This document shows positions 35,984 through 45,115 of a stretch of DNA of 64,000 nucleotides, piece by piece. This DNA comes from Terriglobia bacterium (GTDB lineage: Bacteria; Acidobacteriota; Terriglobia; Terriglobales; Acidobacteriaceae). The first letter of the stretch is position 1, and each line of letters begins with the position of its first letter. A program made the position numbers and the translations under genes. The stretch spans positions 151,927 through 215,926 of the forward strand of contig JAIQEU010000007.1 of the NCBI GenBank assembly GCA_020073665.1, in the 5' to 3' direction. The notes below the pieces were generated by a model. That model was not told where the DNA came from, made no database searches, and saw nothing but the letters and a program-made list of their open reading frames with translations.

Positions 35984-36062
35984 CGCATCTTTGGGCAGCT
36001 TCCATTCGCAAATCCTCAATCCCTTGTAAAATTGAGGCAGCGAACCCGGAGCTTTCCCGCTT

Positions 36063-38612
36063 TTGTCTTTTCTCGACCAACTCAATCCGCAGCAGCGCGA
36101 GGCTGTCGAAACTACCGACGGCCCGGTGCTCATTCTGGCCGGGGCCGGGAGCGGGAAGACGCGCGTCATCACCTACCGCATCGCCCACCTGATCGAAAAC
36201 CTGGGCGCCATGCCGGAATCCATCCTGGCCATGACCTTCACCAACAAGGCCGCGGCGGAGATGGGTGAGCGCGTGGAGAAGCTGGTGGGTGGGCTTTCCA
36301 TCGCCAAGCCGGTCATCTCGACTTTTCATTCTTTCTGCGTGCGCATGCTGCGGCGGGACATCGAGGCCTTGAGGATTCTTTCCACCGTGCCGGGCTCGCC
36401 GCCCATCGGACACACCAAGCAGTTTGTCATCTACGACGAAAGCGACCAGCAGCAACTGGTGAAGTCGGTGATGAAGCGGCTGGGGATCGACGACAAACAA
36501 GTCACCCCGCGCTCGGTGCTGGCGCATATTTCCTGGGCCAAGAACCACATGCTCAATCCGCAGGAAGTTTATTTGAAGTCGGACGATCCCAAGACCGAGC
36601 GGGTGGCGCAAATCTACGAGGAGTATCGCAAGGAGCTGCGCAAGGCGAATGCGCTCGATTTCGACGACCTGCTGCTGGAAGCGGTGCGACTGCTGAAGGC
36701 GGCGTCGGAGGTGCGCGACTATTACAACCGGCGGTTTCATTACATTCTGGTGGATGAGTATCAGGACACCAACCGTCCGCAGTACGAACTGATGCGCCTG
36801 TTGGCCGGGACACGGCACAACGTCTGCGCGGTGGGCGATGAAGACCAATCGATTTACTCGTGGCGCGGGGCCGATATCCGCAACATCCTGGAGTTTGAAC
36901 AGGATTTTCCCGAAGCGAAGATTGTCCGCCTGGAACAGAATTACCGCTCGACCCAGAACATCCTGCAGGCGGCGTCGGCGGTAGTAGCCAACAACGTCCG
37001 GCGCAAGGGCAAGAACCTGTGGACGTCGCGGCAGGGCGGAACGCGGATCGGGTACTACGAGGCGCCTGACGGCGAGAACGAAGCGCTGTTCGCGGCCGAT
37101 TACATTTCCAAGTACCTGCGCAAGGTGGCGGGTGAGGGCGAAAATGCCCGCGCGGCGGTGCTCTACCGCACCAACTCGCAGTCGCGCCTGTTTGAAGAAG
37201 CCATGCGCCGTTATCAGTTGAAGTATCACGTAGTCGGCGGATTCTCGTTCTACGAACGGGCCGAAATCAAGGACCTGATTTCGTACTTGAAGGTCATCCA
37301 TAACCCCGACGATTCGATTTCGCTGCTGCGCGTGATTAATACGCCGACGCGCGGGATTGGCAAGACTACTCTCGAGACGCTGGAGCAAGTGGCATTGGAA
37401 ACCGGAGTCTCGCTCTGGGGAGCGGTTGAGCAGGTGATCCAGCGGCAACTGCTACCGCCGCGGGCGTTGGCGGCTTTGAAGGGATTCCGCGACCTGATTG
37501 ATGATGCCCGGGCCATGTTAGCGGGGACTTACGTCGAACGAATGCAGCGGACGTCGCAGTTGGACGAATCGGTGCCAGATGAGACCCTGGAAGACGAGCA
37601 GATTGCCTTCGATCCCGCGGCATTCAACAGTGGCGCCGGTGTCACGCCGGCAACTGGGGAATCGGAAGACACCGCGTTTCGCACTCCGGGCGGGCCCGCC
37701 AATACCGCCGAAATCCTCAAGTTCCTGATTGATCGCACGGGGTATATCAAGCAATTGGAGGAAGAAGATACGCCGGAGGCTTACTCCCGGGTCGAGAACC
37801 TGCGCGAGCTGGTCAATGCGGCCATGGATTCCCGCGATCGCGGCGAGACGCTCGACCAGTTTCTCGATCACGCGGCGCTGGTCAGCGACGCCGACGCTTA
37901 CGATGAGCGCGCCCAGATCACGCTGATGACCCTGCACGCCGCCAAGGGCCTGGAGTTTCCCCTGGTATTTCTGTGCGGGCTGGAAGAGGGGCTGTTTCCG
38001 CACTCGCGGACGTTTCTGCAGCCCGACGACATCGAAGAAGAGCGGCGGTTGTGCTATGTGGGCATGACCCGGGCGATGGATTCGCTGGTGCTGACGCGGG
38101 CGGTGTACCGTCGGCGGTACGGAACCGACCTGCCGGAAGCCAGCGTGCCTTCGCGATTTTTGGAGGAAGTGCCGGGGGCTTTGATTGAAGACATCGGCAC
38201 GCCTCGGCGGGCTCGAGCCTCTGCACGGGCGGGGGCGCCCGCGCCACACCAGCAGCACGCGGAGACCCACTACGCCTACGAAGATGAAGACCAGAGTGCC
38301 AGCTGGGTGGCCCCGGCCACGCAACGCCCGGCCGGAAAGTCGTACTCGGGAAAGACCTACAACTCTATCGACAATATTGCGGAGTTTTTCGCCTCGCGGG
38401 GCAAGAAGTTCAGCCTCCCGAAGCTGCCGGTCGAGGAAGTGAAAGGCAAGAAGGGGTTCCGACCGGGGCAGAAGGTGCGGCATCCCAAGTACGGGGAAGG
38501 GACCGTCTACCAGCGCGAGGGAGATGGGGAAGATGCCAAGATTACGGTACAATTCCCTCGCTACGGCTTGAAGAAGCTGGTAGAAAAGTACGCGCAGCTG
38601 GAGAGGGCGTAG
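36063..38612 (+). CDS. pcrA: UvrD/PcrA-type ATP-dependent DNA helicase
   Basis: Superfamily 1A 3'-5' DNA helicase of 849 residues, used in nucleotide-excision repair and in clearing blocked replication forks. Motifs in order: LNPQQREAVETTDGPVLILA, Walker A GAGSGKT, AMTFTNKAAAEM (Ia), LVDEYQDTNRPQYEL (II), AVGDEDQSIYSWRGA (III), LEQNYRSTQNIL (IV), TLHAAKGLEFPLVFLCGLEE (V), YVGMTRAMDSLVLT (VI). The C-terminal tail after the Ala/Gly/Pro linker holds the RNA-polymerase-interacting region GQKVRHPKYGEGTVYQREGD of PcrA/UvrD. Start TTG 36063 matches the family N-terminus. Confidence 0.95.
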   Translation: MSFLDQLNPQQREAVETTDGPVLILAGAGSGKTRVITYRIAHLIENLGAMPESILAMTFTNKAAAEMGERVEKLVGGLSIAKPVISTFHSFCVRMLRRDIEALRILSTVPGSPPIGHTKQFVIYDESDQQQLVKSVMKRLGIDDKQVTPRSVLAHISWAKNHMLNPQEVYLKSDDPKTERVAQIYEEYRKELRKANALDFDDLLLEAVRLLKAASEVRDYYNRRFHYILVDEYQDTNRPQYELMRLLAGTRHNVCAVGDEDQSIYSWRGADIRNILEFEQDFPEAKIVRLEQNYRSTQNILQAASAVVANNVRRKGKNLWTSRQGGTRIGYYEAPDGENEALFAADYISKYLRKVAGEGENARAAVLYRTNSQSRLFEEAMRRYQLKYHVVGGFSFYERAEIKDLISYLKVIHNPDDSISLLRVINTPTRGIGKTTLETLEQVALETGVSLWGAVEQVIQRQLLPPRALAALKGFRDLIDDARAMLAGTYVERMQRTSQLDESVPDETLEDEQIAFDPAAFNSGAGVTPATGESEDTAFRTPGGPANTAEILKFLIDRTGYIKQLEEEDTPEAYSRVENLRELVNAAMDSRDRGETLDQFLDHAALVSDADAYDERAQITLMTLHAAKGLEFPLVFLCGLEEGLFPHSRTFLQPDDIEEERRLCYVGMTRAMDSLVLTRAVYRRRYGTDLPEASVPSRFLEEVPGALIEDIGTPRRARASARAGAPAPHQQHAETHYAYEDEDQSASWVAPATQRPAGKSYSGKTYNSIDNIAEFFASRGKKFSLPKLPVEEVKGKKGFRPGQKVRHPKYGEGTVYQREGDGEDAKITVQFPRYGLKKLVEKYAQLERA

Positions 38613-38765
38613 AAACAGCTGCTAGCTTCCAGCTCTTAGCTCTTAGCCTTTGGCTAACAAGGACTAGCCACGGCGTAAGAGTGAAGCCCACGGCCTGAGT
38701 CGTGGGTTAGGGAAACGGCCGCCGGCATCGCGGCTAAATTATCGACAAAGGAAAATACGGAACTC

Positions 38766-38927
38766 ATGGCAGATACAAGCAAACTGAGCAAAGAAGATCG
38801 CAAGAAAGCAAAGCGCGCGGTGCGCAAAAAGAAAAAAGCGGAAAAGCCGCTCGGTAAACGAACTGTGCCCCGTGGCTCGGCCAAGCGCAAAGTGAAGAAG
38901 ATGGTGCGCGGCCAGTCCAAGCGGTAG
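38766..38927 (+). CDS. 53-residue highly basic small protein
   Basis: A short plus-strand frame ATG 38766 to TAG 38927 encodes a protein starting MADTSKLSKEDRKKAKRAV and ending KKMVRGQSKR. It contains 16 Lys and 8 Arg against 4 acidic residues (about 45% basic), with no hydrophobic core. An AAAGGAAAA stretch lies 13-21 bases upstream and a GGA nearer. Composition resembles small ribosome-associated, nucleoid-binding or RNA-chaperone proteins, but I recognise no family. It lies in the gap between the helicase and the APC permease. The composition could be chance, but the Lys-rich frame with consistent codon use makes a real gene more likely than not. Confidence 0.5.
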   Translation: MADTSKLSKEDRKKAKRAVRKKKKAEKPLGKRTVPRGSAKRKVKKMVRGQSKR

Positions 38928-38989
38928 TTGTCGGTTGTCAGCGGCGCGGGCCTCGGCCCGCGCCAGTCCATTTTTAAAAGAAGGCGCCA

Positions 38990-40564
38990 TTGGCACAACC
39001 ACCAACTAGCCAACCCGCAGCTGGGACCCAGTCGGGCAGCCAGCTTTTGTGCTGTAAATCCATCGACAAACTGATTTCCAACGCCGACGAGCCCGGGCAC
39101 CGGCTGCAGAAAACGCTCGGCCCGTGGTCGCTGACGGCGCTGGGCATCGGCGCAATCATTGGGTCGGGAATCTTTGTGCTGACCGGCACGGCGGCGGCGG
39201 GCGAGCATTTCGAGGCGCCTTCCATCCTGCACGCCCAGGTGCTCGATCTGATCGGCAACTTCCTGCGTACCGGAAGCACGGCTGGGGCATTGATGCATGG
39301 GCGTCCGGCAGCGGGGCCCTCGATTGCGATTTCGTTTCTGCTGGTGGCGGTGGCCTGCAGCTTTGCCGGATTGTGCTACGCGGAGCTGGCCTCGATGATC
39401 CCCATCGCGGGCAGCGCCTATACCTACTCGTACGCCACCCTGGGCGAAATCTTCGCCTGGATTATCGGCTGGGACCTGATCCTGGAATATGTAGTCAGCA
39501 ACGTGGCCGTGGCCGTGGGCTTCAGCGGATACACCAAGGCACAACTGGGGGCGTTCGGGATCAACTTGCCGGGAAAATGGGCAAGCCCGGTATTCGCTTC
39601 TGGGCACTGGACCGGGGCCTATTTCAACGTTCCGGGATTTCTGATCGTCTTCATCCTCACGTTGTTGCTGGTCCGCGGGGTGCGTGAATCGGCGGAAGCC
39701 AACAACATCATGGTCATGATCAAGATTGGCGCGATCCTGACCTTCCTGGTGGTGGGCGGCATGCTGGTGAACAAGGCGAACTGGACGCCGTTCGCGCCTT
39801 CCGGATTTGCCGGAATCGTGACCGGCGGCGCCATCGTGTTCTTCACCTACATCGGATTCGATTCGGTTTCGACTGCGGCCGAGGAATGTAAAACTCCACA
39901 ACGCGATTTGCCCTTCGGCATCATCGCGTCGTTGGTGGTGTGCACGATACTTTACGTGGGCGTGGCCGTGGTGCTGCTGGGCATGATGAAGTACACGACT
40001 TTCGTCTCCGGTGAGGCGGCCGAGGCCCCGGTGGCCTACGCATTGAAGCAACTGGGAGCGCATCCGTTCTTCCGTTCGGTGATCGTTGTCGGCGCGCTGA
40101 CCGGCATGATCTCGTCGCTGCTGGTGTTCCAGTACGGTCAGGCGCGAATCTGGTATGCGATGTCGCGGGATGGGTTATTGCCCAAGCTGTTCTCGGCAGT
40201 CCATCCCAAGTTCAAAACGCCGCACTGGTCCACGTGGATTGCATGTTTCGCAGTCGGCATTCCGGCGGGCATGGTGGACATCGGCGATGCTGCCGACCTC
40301 TCGAATATCGGCACGCTGTTCGCGTTCGCGCTGGTTTCCATGGGAGTAATTATTCTGCGCCGCAAGCAGCCCGACCGGCCGCGCGTGTTCAAAGTCCCAT
40401 TTGTGCCGTGGTTCCCTCTGATCTCGGTGATTTTGTGCGGAGGGCTGATGACCGGACTGACGGTGATCACCTGGATCCGGTTCGTGGTGTGGCTTGGGAT
40501 CGGCCTCTGCATCTACATTTTCTACAGCCGGCACCATAGTGAGTTCGCCAAAGGGAACCGGTAG
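38990..40564 (+). CDS. APC-family amino acid permease
   Basis: A 524-residue inner-membrane transporter of the APC superfamily with about 12 transmembrane helices. The helix-1 signature is LTALGIGAIIGSGIFVLTGT, and helix 6 shows FFTYIGFDSVSTAAEECKTP, the conserved region of the cationic amino acid transporter subgroup (CAT). Residues about 85-110 carry an extra periplasmic loop (LDLIGNFLRTGSTAGALMHG). The last helices end IRFVVWLGIGLCIYIFYSR. Start TTG 38990 is supported by the family N-terminus; the N-terminal 30 residues are Gln/Pro-rich. Substrate is probably a basic or neutral amino acid by family, not proven. Confidence 0.9.
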   Translation: MAQPPTSQPAAGTQSGSQLLCCKSIDKLISNADEPGHRLQKTLGPWSLTALGIGAIIGSGIFVLTGTAAAGEHFEAPSILHAQVLDLIGNFLRTGSTAGALMHGRPAAGPSIAISFLLVAVACSFAGLCYAELASMIPIAGSAYTYSYATLGEIFAWIIGWDLILEYVVSNVAVAVGFSGYTKAQLGAFGINLPGKWASPVFASGHWTGAYFNVPGFLIVFILTLLLVRGVRESAEANNIMVMIKIGAILTFLVVGGMLVNKANWTPFAPSGFAGIVTGGAIVFFTYIGFDSVSTAAEECKTPQRDLPFGIIASLVVCTILYVGVAVVLLGMMKYTTFVSGEAAEAPVAYALKQLGAHPFFRSVIVVGALTGMISSLLVFQYGQARIWYAMSRDGLLPKLFSAVHPKFKTPHWSTWIACFAVGIPAGMVDIGDAADLSNIGTLFAFALVSMGVIILRRKQPDRPRVFKVPFVPWFPLISVILCGGLMTGLTVITWIRFVVWLGIGLCIYIFYSRHHSEFAKGNR

Positions 40565-40580
40565 TCGCGGAATGCGACTT

Positions 40581-40665
40581 CAGATTGCTGATTTTAGATT
40601 TCAGATTGATCAGGCTAATCTTTGCCGTGCTTGAATCTGCAATCTAAAATCGTAAATCTGAAATC
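40581..40665. repeat. AT-rich inverted repeat abutting the add start codon
   Basis: Left arm near 40581-40607 (CAGATTGCTGATTTTAGATT plus TCAGATT) pairs imperfectly with the right arm at 40634-40665 (AATCTGCAATCTAAAATC then GTAAATCTGAAATC). The right arm ends at the base before ATG 40666. A similar word, GAAATCTACAATCTGAAATC, occurs at 33480-33500. Confidence 0.65.
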
Positions 40666-41682
40666 ATGAGCACTGCAGCCAGCCCCGTCGTTAAGCCACT
40701 GATCCTTTCCCTGCCCAAGGCCGAGTTGCACCTGCACCTTGAGGGCTCGGTCGATCCTTCGACGCTGCTGGAATTGAGGCAACGCCATGGCCGCAGCGGC
40801 ACGCTGGCAGAAGTTGAACAGCTGTACCAGTACAAAGATTTCACCGGGTTCATGCTGGCATTCAAGGCCGTCACCGAAGACCTCACGACTCCCGAAGACT
40901 ACGAGGTCATCACTTACCGGCTGATGGAGAAGCTGAAAGCAGAAAACATTCTGCACGCTGAGGTGTACGTCTCGGTGGGCGTGTGCCTATGGCGCAAGCA
41001 GGATTTCCACGCGATTTTCGCAGGGCTGGAGCGGGGGAGAGAGCGGGGTTCGCGTGATTTTGGAGTATCTCTGCTCTGGATTTTCGACGCTGTTCGCCAC
41101 TTCGGGCCGGTGGAGGCGCAGCACGTGGCCGAGCTTGCGGTGCAGCACAGGGGACCGAGCGTGGTCGGCTTCGGCATTGGCGGAGACGAGCGGCGGGCGA
41201 GCCCGGAGCTGTTTCGTGACGTTTACGCCTACGCCGCCGACCACGGCCTGCACCTGACCGCACATGCCGGCGAAACCGCGGGGCCGGAATCGGTCTGGGG
41301 GGCACTGAACCTGCGGTCCGAGCGCATTGGTCACGGGCTGACAGCCTGGCAGGACAAAGAATTGGTGGAAGAGTTGGCAACTCGCCAGGTGCCAGTGGAA
41401 ATCTGCCTGACCAGCAATCTGCGCACCGGCTGCTGCCGCGCGCTGGCCGAGCATCCGGTGCGGAATTATTTTGACAACGGCGTAATGGTCACGCTGAATA
41501 CCGACGATCCCGCGATGTTCGGCACCTCGCTGGCGCGGGAGTATCAGATTGCGCAGGAGGCGTTCGGGTTTACCGACGAGCATCTGCGTGAGTTGGCGCG
41601 CAATTCCTTCGAAGCATCATTCTTGCCGGCAGAGAAGAAGCTGGAGTTTCTGAATTTGTTTGACGCTGCGGCAGCGCGATAA
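40666..41682 (+). CDS. add: Adenosine deaminase family protein
   Basis: A 338-residue zinc hydrolase that deaminates adenosine to inosine. Metal and catalytic motifs: AELHLHLEGSVDPSTL (two zinc His), HAGETAGPESVWGAL (catalytic Glu and zinc His region), RIGHGLTAWQD (His), and the C-terminal LNTDDPAMFGTSLAREY with the zinc Asp. Length is right for bacterial Add. Related enzymes act on aminodeoxyfutalosine in menaquinone synthesis, and I cannot exclude that specificity. Its start follows directly after an AT-rich inverted repeat that occupies the ribosome-site position, so initiation signals are unclear. Confidence 0.9.
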   Translation: MSTAASPVVKPLILSLPKAELHLHLEGSVDPSTLLELRQRHGRSGTLAEVEQLYQYKDFTGFMLAFKAVTEDLTTPEDYEVITYRLMEKLKAENILHAEVYVSVGVCLWRKQDFHAIFAGLERGRERGSRDFGVSLLWIFDAVRHFGPVEAQHVAELAVQHRGPSVVGFGIGGDERRASPELFRDVYAYAADHGLHLTAHAGETAGPESVWGALNLRSERIGHGLTAWQDKELVEELATRQVPVEICLTSNLRTGCCRALAEHPVRNYFDNGVMVTLNTDDPAMFGTSLAREYQIAQEAFGFTDEHLRELARNSFEASFLPAEKKLEFLNLFDAAAAR

Positions 41683-41689
41683 GGACCCG

Positions 41690-41781
41690 GGGCTAAAGCC
41701 CTCCCGCTTCTAAGCCGCTAACGCGGCTCTCAAGGGCCGCTCTTCCACGGGCCGCGCGGCCACCGGTCTTTCACCCGTGCA
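41690..41781. terminator. Hairpins between convergent add and rel
   Basis: GGGCTAAAGCCC at 41690-41701 and GCCGCTAACGCGGC at 41714-41727 are perfect hairpins in the space between the two convergent genes. No long T-run follows, so the assignment as terminators is tentative; GGGCTAAAGCCC is also a common repeat word. Confidence 0.45.
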
Positions 41782-43992
41782 CTAGATCTTCTGCAGTCTC
41801 TGCACATCGTGAACGCCGGGGATTTTGCGGACGCCGTTGATGATGTTTTCCAGGTGCTTGAGGTCGGCGATGTCGAGCACGATGTCGATATTGGCCTGGG
41901 CGTTGGCGGTGCGGGCTTCGATGTTGCGGATGTTGGTTTTGCTGTCGCTGATCACCGCCGTGATCTGTTTCAGCATGCCGAAGCGATCGTCGCAGAACAC
42001 AGTCAGCTTCACCGGGTAGGATGCGGGCGTGGTGTCGTCGTGCGCCCATTCCACATCAATCCGCCGTTCCGGTTCATACATCAGGTTCAAGACGTTGGGA
42101 CAATTCTGGGCGTGCACGGCCACGCCCTTGCCGCGGGTCACGTAACCCACCACCGTCTCTCCGCGGATGGGGTTGCAACATCGGGCGCGGTAAACCAGCA
42201 GATCGCCATGCCCCTTCACCCGGATGGCGTTGTTGTTCTGGTCGCCGCCAAACACGCGGCGGACGACGCTGGCAATGCCTCCGGTCTTTGCACCTTCGGC
42301 CTCGGCCAGCGGCTCGCTGCCGGAGGGGATCAGCTTGGCCAGCACCTGGCGGGCTGAATACTTGCCGTATCCAATGCCGGCCATGAGATCGTCGGGGCGT
42401 CCCAAGCCATAGTCGGAAGCCACTCTCTGCAGTTCGTCGTCCTTGAGCTCTTTCAGGGCGATGTGATATTTGCGGGCTTCTTTCTCAATGAGCTTGCGGC
42501 CGATTTCAATGGCGCGCTCCCGCTGGTGCAGGTTGAGCCAGTGCTTGATCTTGTTGCGCGAGCGCGACGACTTGACGATCGCCAGCCAGTCGCGGCTGGG
42601 CTTGTGCCCGGGCTGGGTAAGGATCTCGACGATGTCACCGCTATGCAGCTTGTGGCGCAGCGGGACCATGCGCCCGTTCACCTTGGCGCCCACGCAGCTG
42701 TGACCCACCTCGGTGTGAATGGAGTAAGCGAAATCAATGGGCGTGGCTTCGCGGGGCAGCACCACGACCTTGCCTTTCGGCGTAAAGGTGTAGACCTCCT
42801 CGGGGTAAAGATCGATTTTCAGGGTAGACAGGAATTCGTTTGGATCGGAGACGTCGCGCTGCCACTCCACGACCTGCCGCAGCCAGGCCAGGCGTTGCTC
42901 GTCCTGGGCGGACACCGGGCCGTCTTTGTACTTCCAATGGGCGGCGATACCTTCTTCCGCCATCTTGTGCATTTCTTCGGTGCGGATCTGGATCTCGAAC
43001 GGCGTGCCGTCGCTGGTAATCACCGAGGTGTGCAGCGACTGGTAGAAGTTCGGCCGGGGCATGGCGATGAAATCCTTGATCCGCCCCGGCACCGGCCGCC
43101 ACACGTTGTGGATGATGCCCAGCACGGCATAGCAGTCCTGCAGCGACTGGGTAATTACGCGCATGGCGAACAAGTCGTACACCTGGTCAACCGCAATGCG
43201 CTGCCGCACCAGCTTGCGGTGAATGCTGTAAACGCGCTTGATGCGGCTTTCAACCTTGGCGGTGATGCCGGCCTCGTGCAGCTTGTCGCTGAGAACCTGT
43301 TGCACCTTGGAAAGAAAGGCCTCGCCGGGCTTGCGGCGCGCCTCCACGGCTTCGCGCACCTGCTGGTAAGCAATCGGGTCCACGTAGCGGAATCCCAGGT
43401 CTTCCAGCTCTCCGCGGATCTTGCCCATGCCCAGCCGGTGGGCGATGGGGGCGAAAATCTCCAGGGTTTCTTTGGCAATCTTCTGCTGACGTTCCGGGTC
43501 GAGGTGCTCCAGGGTACGCATGTTGTGCAGGCGATCGGCCAGCTTGATGAGCACCACCCGGATATCGTCGACCATGGCCAACATCATCTTGCGCAGGTTC
43601 TCGGCTTGCGCTTCCTCGCGGGTGGCGAAATCGATTTTGCTGATCTTGGTGACGCCCTCGACGATGTGGGCTACCTGCTCGCCGAATTCTTTGCGGATGT
43701 CGACCACGGTCACGGAGGTGTCTTCGACCGAGTCGTGCAGCAGGCCGGCGGCAATGGCCACGGGATCCATCTTCATTTCGGCGAGAACCAGGGCGACTTC
43801 CAGGGGATGCACCAGGTAGGGTTCGCCGGAGGCCCGGGTCTGGCCGGCATGGTGTTTCTGCGAAAAATCGTAGGCTTTGCGGATGAGTTCCAGATCGTCA
43901 GTGGGCCGGTTGGCCTTGACCCGCTTCAGCAGTTCACGGAACTTGGTTACCGTGAGCGCGGTGGTCGCGATCTGTTGGCGTAGAGTCGCCAT
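41782..43992 (-). CDS. rel: Bifunctional (p)ppGpp synthetase/hydrolase (Rel/SpoT)
   Basis: Stringent-response enzyme of 736 residues. N-terminal HD hydrolase: HHAGQ, HPLEVALVLAEM and LLHDSVEDTSVT. Synthetase domain: RIKRVYSIHRKLVRQ and RIKDFIAMPRPNFYQSLHTS; the R-x-K-D motif marks bifunctional enzymes rather than RelA-type monofunctional ones. A TGS domain (YTFTPKGKVVVLPREATPID) and C-terminal ACT domain (VKLTVFCDDRFGMLKQITAV) follow. ATG 43992 is the start. On the minus strand TATAAT at 44003-43998 ends five bases before it and no Shine-Dalgarno is present. Confidence 0.96.
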   Translation of the reverse strand: MATLRQQIATTALTVTKFRELLKRVKANRPTDDLELIRKAYDFSQKHHAGQTRASGEPYLVHPLEVALVLAEMKMDPVAIAAGLLHDSVEDTSVTVVDIRKEFGEQVAHIVEGVTKISKIDFATREEAQAENLRKMMLAMVDDIRVVLIKLADRLHNMRTLEHLDPERQQKIAKETLEIFAPIAHRLGMGKIRGELEDLGFRYVDPIAYQQVREAVEARRKPGEAFLSKVQQVLSDKLHEAGITAKVESRIKRVYSIHRKLVRQRIAVDQVYDLFAMRVITQSLQDCYAVLGIIHNVWRPVPGRIKDFIAMPRPNFYQSLHTSVITSDGTPFEIQIRTEEMHKMAEEGIAAHWKYKDGPVSAQDEQRLAWLRQVVEWQRDVSDPNEFLSTLKIDLYPEEVYTFTPKGKVVVLPREATPIDFAYSIHTEVGHSCVGAKVNGRMVPLRHKLHSGDIVEILTQPGHKPSRDWLAIVKSSRSRNKIKHWLNLHQRERAIEIGRKLIEKEARKYHIALKELKDDELQRVASDYGLGRPDDLMAGIGYGKYSARQVLAKLIPSGSEPLAEAEGAKTGGIASVVRRVFGGDQNNNAIRVKGHGDLLVYRARCCNPIRGETVVGYVTRGKGVAVHAQNCPNVLNLMYEPERRIDVEWAHDDTTPASYPVKLTVFCDDRFGMLKQITAVISDSKTNIRNIEARTANAQANIDIVLDIADLKHLENIINGVRKIPGVHDVQRLQKI

Positions 43993-43997
43993 GAATG

Positions 43998-44003
43998 ATT
44001 ATA
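43998..44003 (-). promoter_or_regulatory. -10 element TATAAT of rel, probably leaderless
   Basis: A perfect minus-strand TATAAT ends five bases before the rel ATG, so the transcript would start at or inside the start codon. Confidence 0.5.
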
Positions 44004-44118
44004 GCTTTGGAAGGCTTGCGCGGGTACGGTCGCTGCCGTCAGTCAGGGGGGGACTGAGTTTATTTTCCATTATAACTTCCGATGGTCCGCAACCGCGACC
44101 GTACGAGCGAAAGCGCGT

Positions 44119-44146
44119 TGTCATCCCGAGCGATGTGAGGGATCCA
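44119..44146. repeat. TCATCCCGAGCGA-type interspersed repeat
   Basis: TGTCATCCCGAGCGATGTGA followed by GGGATCC resembles the TCATCCTGAGCGAAGCGAAGG family of short repeats common in many bacterial intergenic regions. Confidence 0.5.
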
Positions 44147-44202
44147 GGTGTTTGCCGGCAGCGTGACTGCTGCCGCTGCCTCCATCTGCTACATTTATCG
44201 CA

Positions 44203-45114
44203 ATGCCTGCCAAAGACTCATCCAGCATTCTGGTCAGTGGAGTCTCGGGACCGATCGGTGCAGCCCTGCTGCCTTCACTTTACGCTCGCGGATATCAGGT
44301 CACGCGCCTGATGCGCAGTGCGACCTCATCGGGCGAGGGGCAGATGGCTTGGGATCCCGGGCAGGCTTTGCCGCCCGAGTCGGTTTCGGGGTTCGATGCG
44401 GTCATCCACCTGGCGGGCGAAAGCATTGTTGGACGCTGGACCGACGCGAAGAAGGCCCGCATCCGCGACAGCCGCGTGTCCGGAACAAGTAACCTGGCGG
44501 CGGCGCTGGCCAAAGCACCCAAGCGCCCGCGGGTGCTGATTTCCGGTTCCGCCATCGGATACTACGGAGATCGCGGCGAAGAAGTGTTGCGGGAAGACAG
44601 CGCGGCCGGGAAAGGCTTCCTTGCCGATGTCTGCCAGGCCTGGGAAGCTGCCACCAAGCCGGCAGCCGACGCCGGAATTCGCACCGTGCGCATACGCATT
44701 GGCGTGGTCTTGAGCAAGGCGGGCGGCGCTTTGCCGAAGATGCTGTTTCCATTTCGCATGGGCATGGGCGGCAACATGGGCAGTGGGCGGCAGTGGTGGA
44801 GTTGGATAGACGTTCAGGACCTGGTCGGCGCTATTCACCTCATCCTGAAAAGCGATCTGCTGCAAGGGCCGGTGAACTTGGTCGCGCCCAGGCCCGTGAC
44901 CAACGCGGAGTTTACCAGGACGCTGGCCTCAGCGCTGTCCCGCCCTGCGATTTTTCCCATGCCTGCCTTCGCCGCCCGCCTGGCCTTTGGCCAGATGGCG
45001 GACGAACTTCTGCTAGCCAGCCAGCGCGTAGAGCCCACGAAGCTGGTCGCCACCGGATATCCCTTTCAGTCGCCGGATTTGAGGAAAGCGCTGGAGAATG
45101 TTCTGAAGCGTTAA
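44203..45114 (+). CDS. TIGR01777-family NAD-dependent epimerase/dehydratase
   Basis: A 303-residue SDR-fold protein of the SDR39U1/TIGR01777 group. The N-terminal Rossmann motif is ILVSGVSGPIGAALLPSLYA, followed by AVIHLAGESIVGRWTDAKK, LISGSAIGYYGDRGEEVLRE and VRIRIGVVLSKAGGALPKML; the C-terminal domain has INLVAPRPVTNAEFTR-like sequence near residue 225. The biochemical substrate is unknown in bacteria; plant relatives affect plastid division. Start ATG 44203. It converges with the RDD gene, one base between the two stops. Confidence 0.88.
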   Translation: MPAKDSSSILVSGVSGPIGAALLPSLYARGYQVTRLMRSATSSGEGQMAWDPGQALPPESVSGFDAVIHLAGESIVGRWTDAKKARIRDSRVSGTSNLAAALAKAPKRPRVLISGSAIGYYGDRGEEVLREDSAAGKGFLADVCQAWEAATKPAADAGIRTVRIRIGVVLSKAGGALPKMLFPFRMGMGGNMGSGRQWWSWIDVQDLVGAIHLILKSDLLQGPVNLVAPRPVTNAEFTRTLASALSRPAIFPMPAFAARLAFGQMADELLLASQRVEPTKLVATGYPFQSPDLRKALENVLKR

Positions 45115-45115
45115 C

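Noticed and set aside
35850..37448. Minus-strand frame of 532 residues opposite the helicase and MBL gene
   Set aside because: Antisense to well-supported helicase motifs and spanning two genes; no domain resemblance.
42463..43983. Long plus-strand frame of 506 residues opposite rel
   Set aside because: It lies wholly antisense to a full-length Rel/SpoT with all motifs; GC-rich third positions create such shadows.
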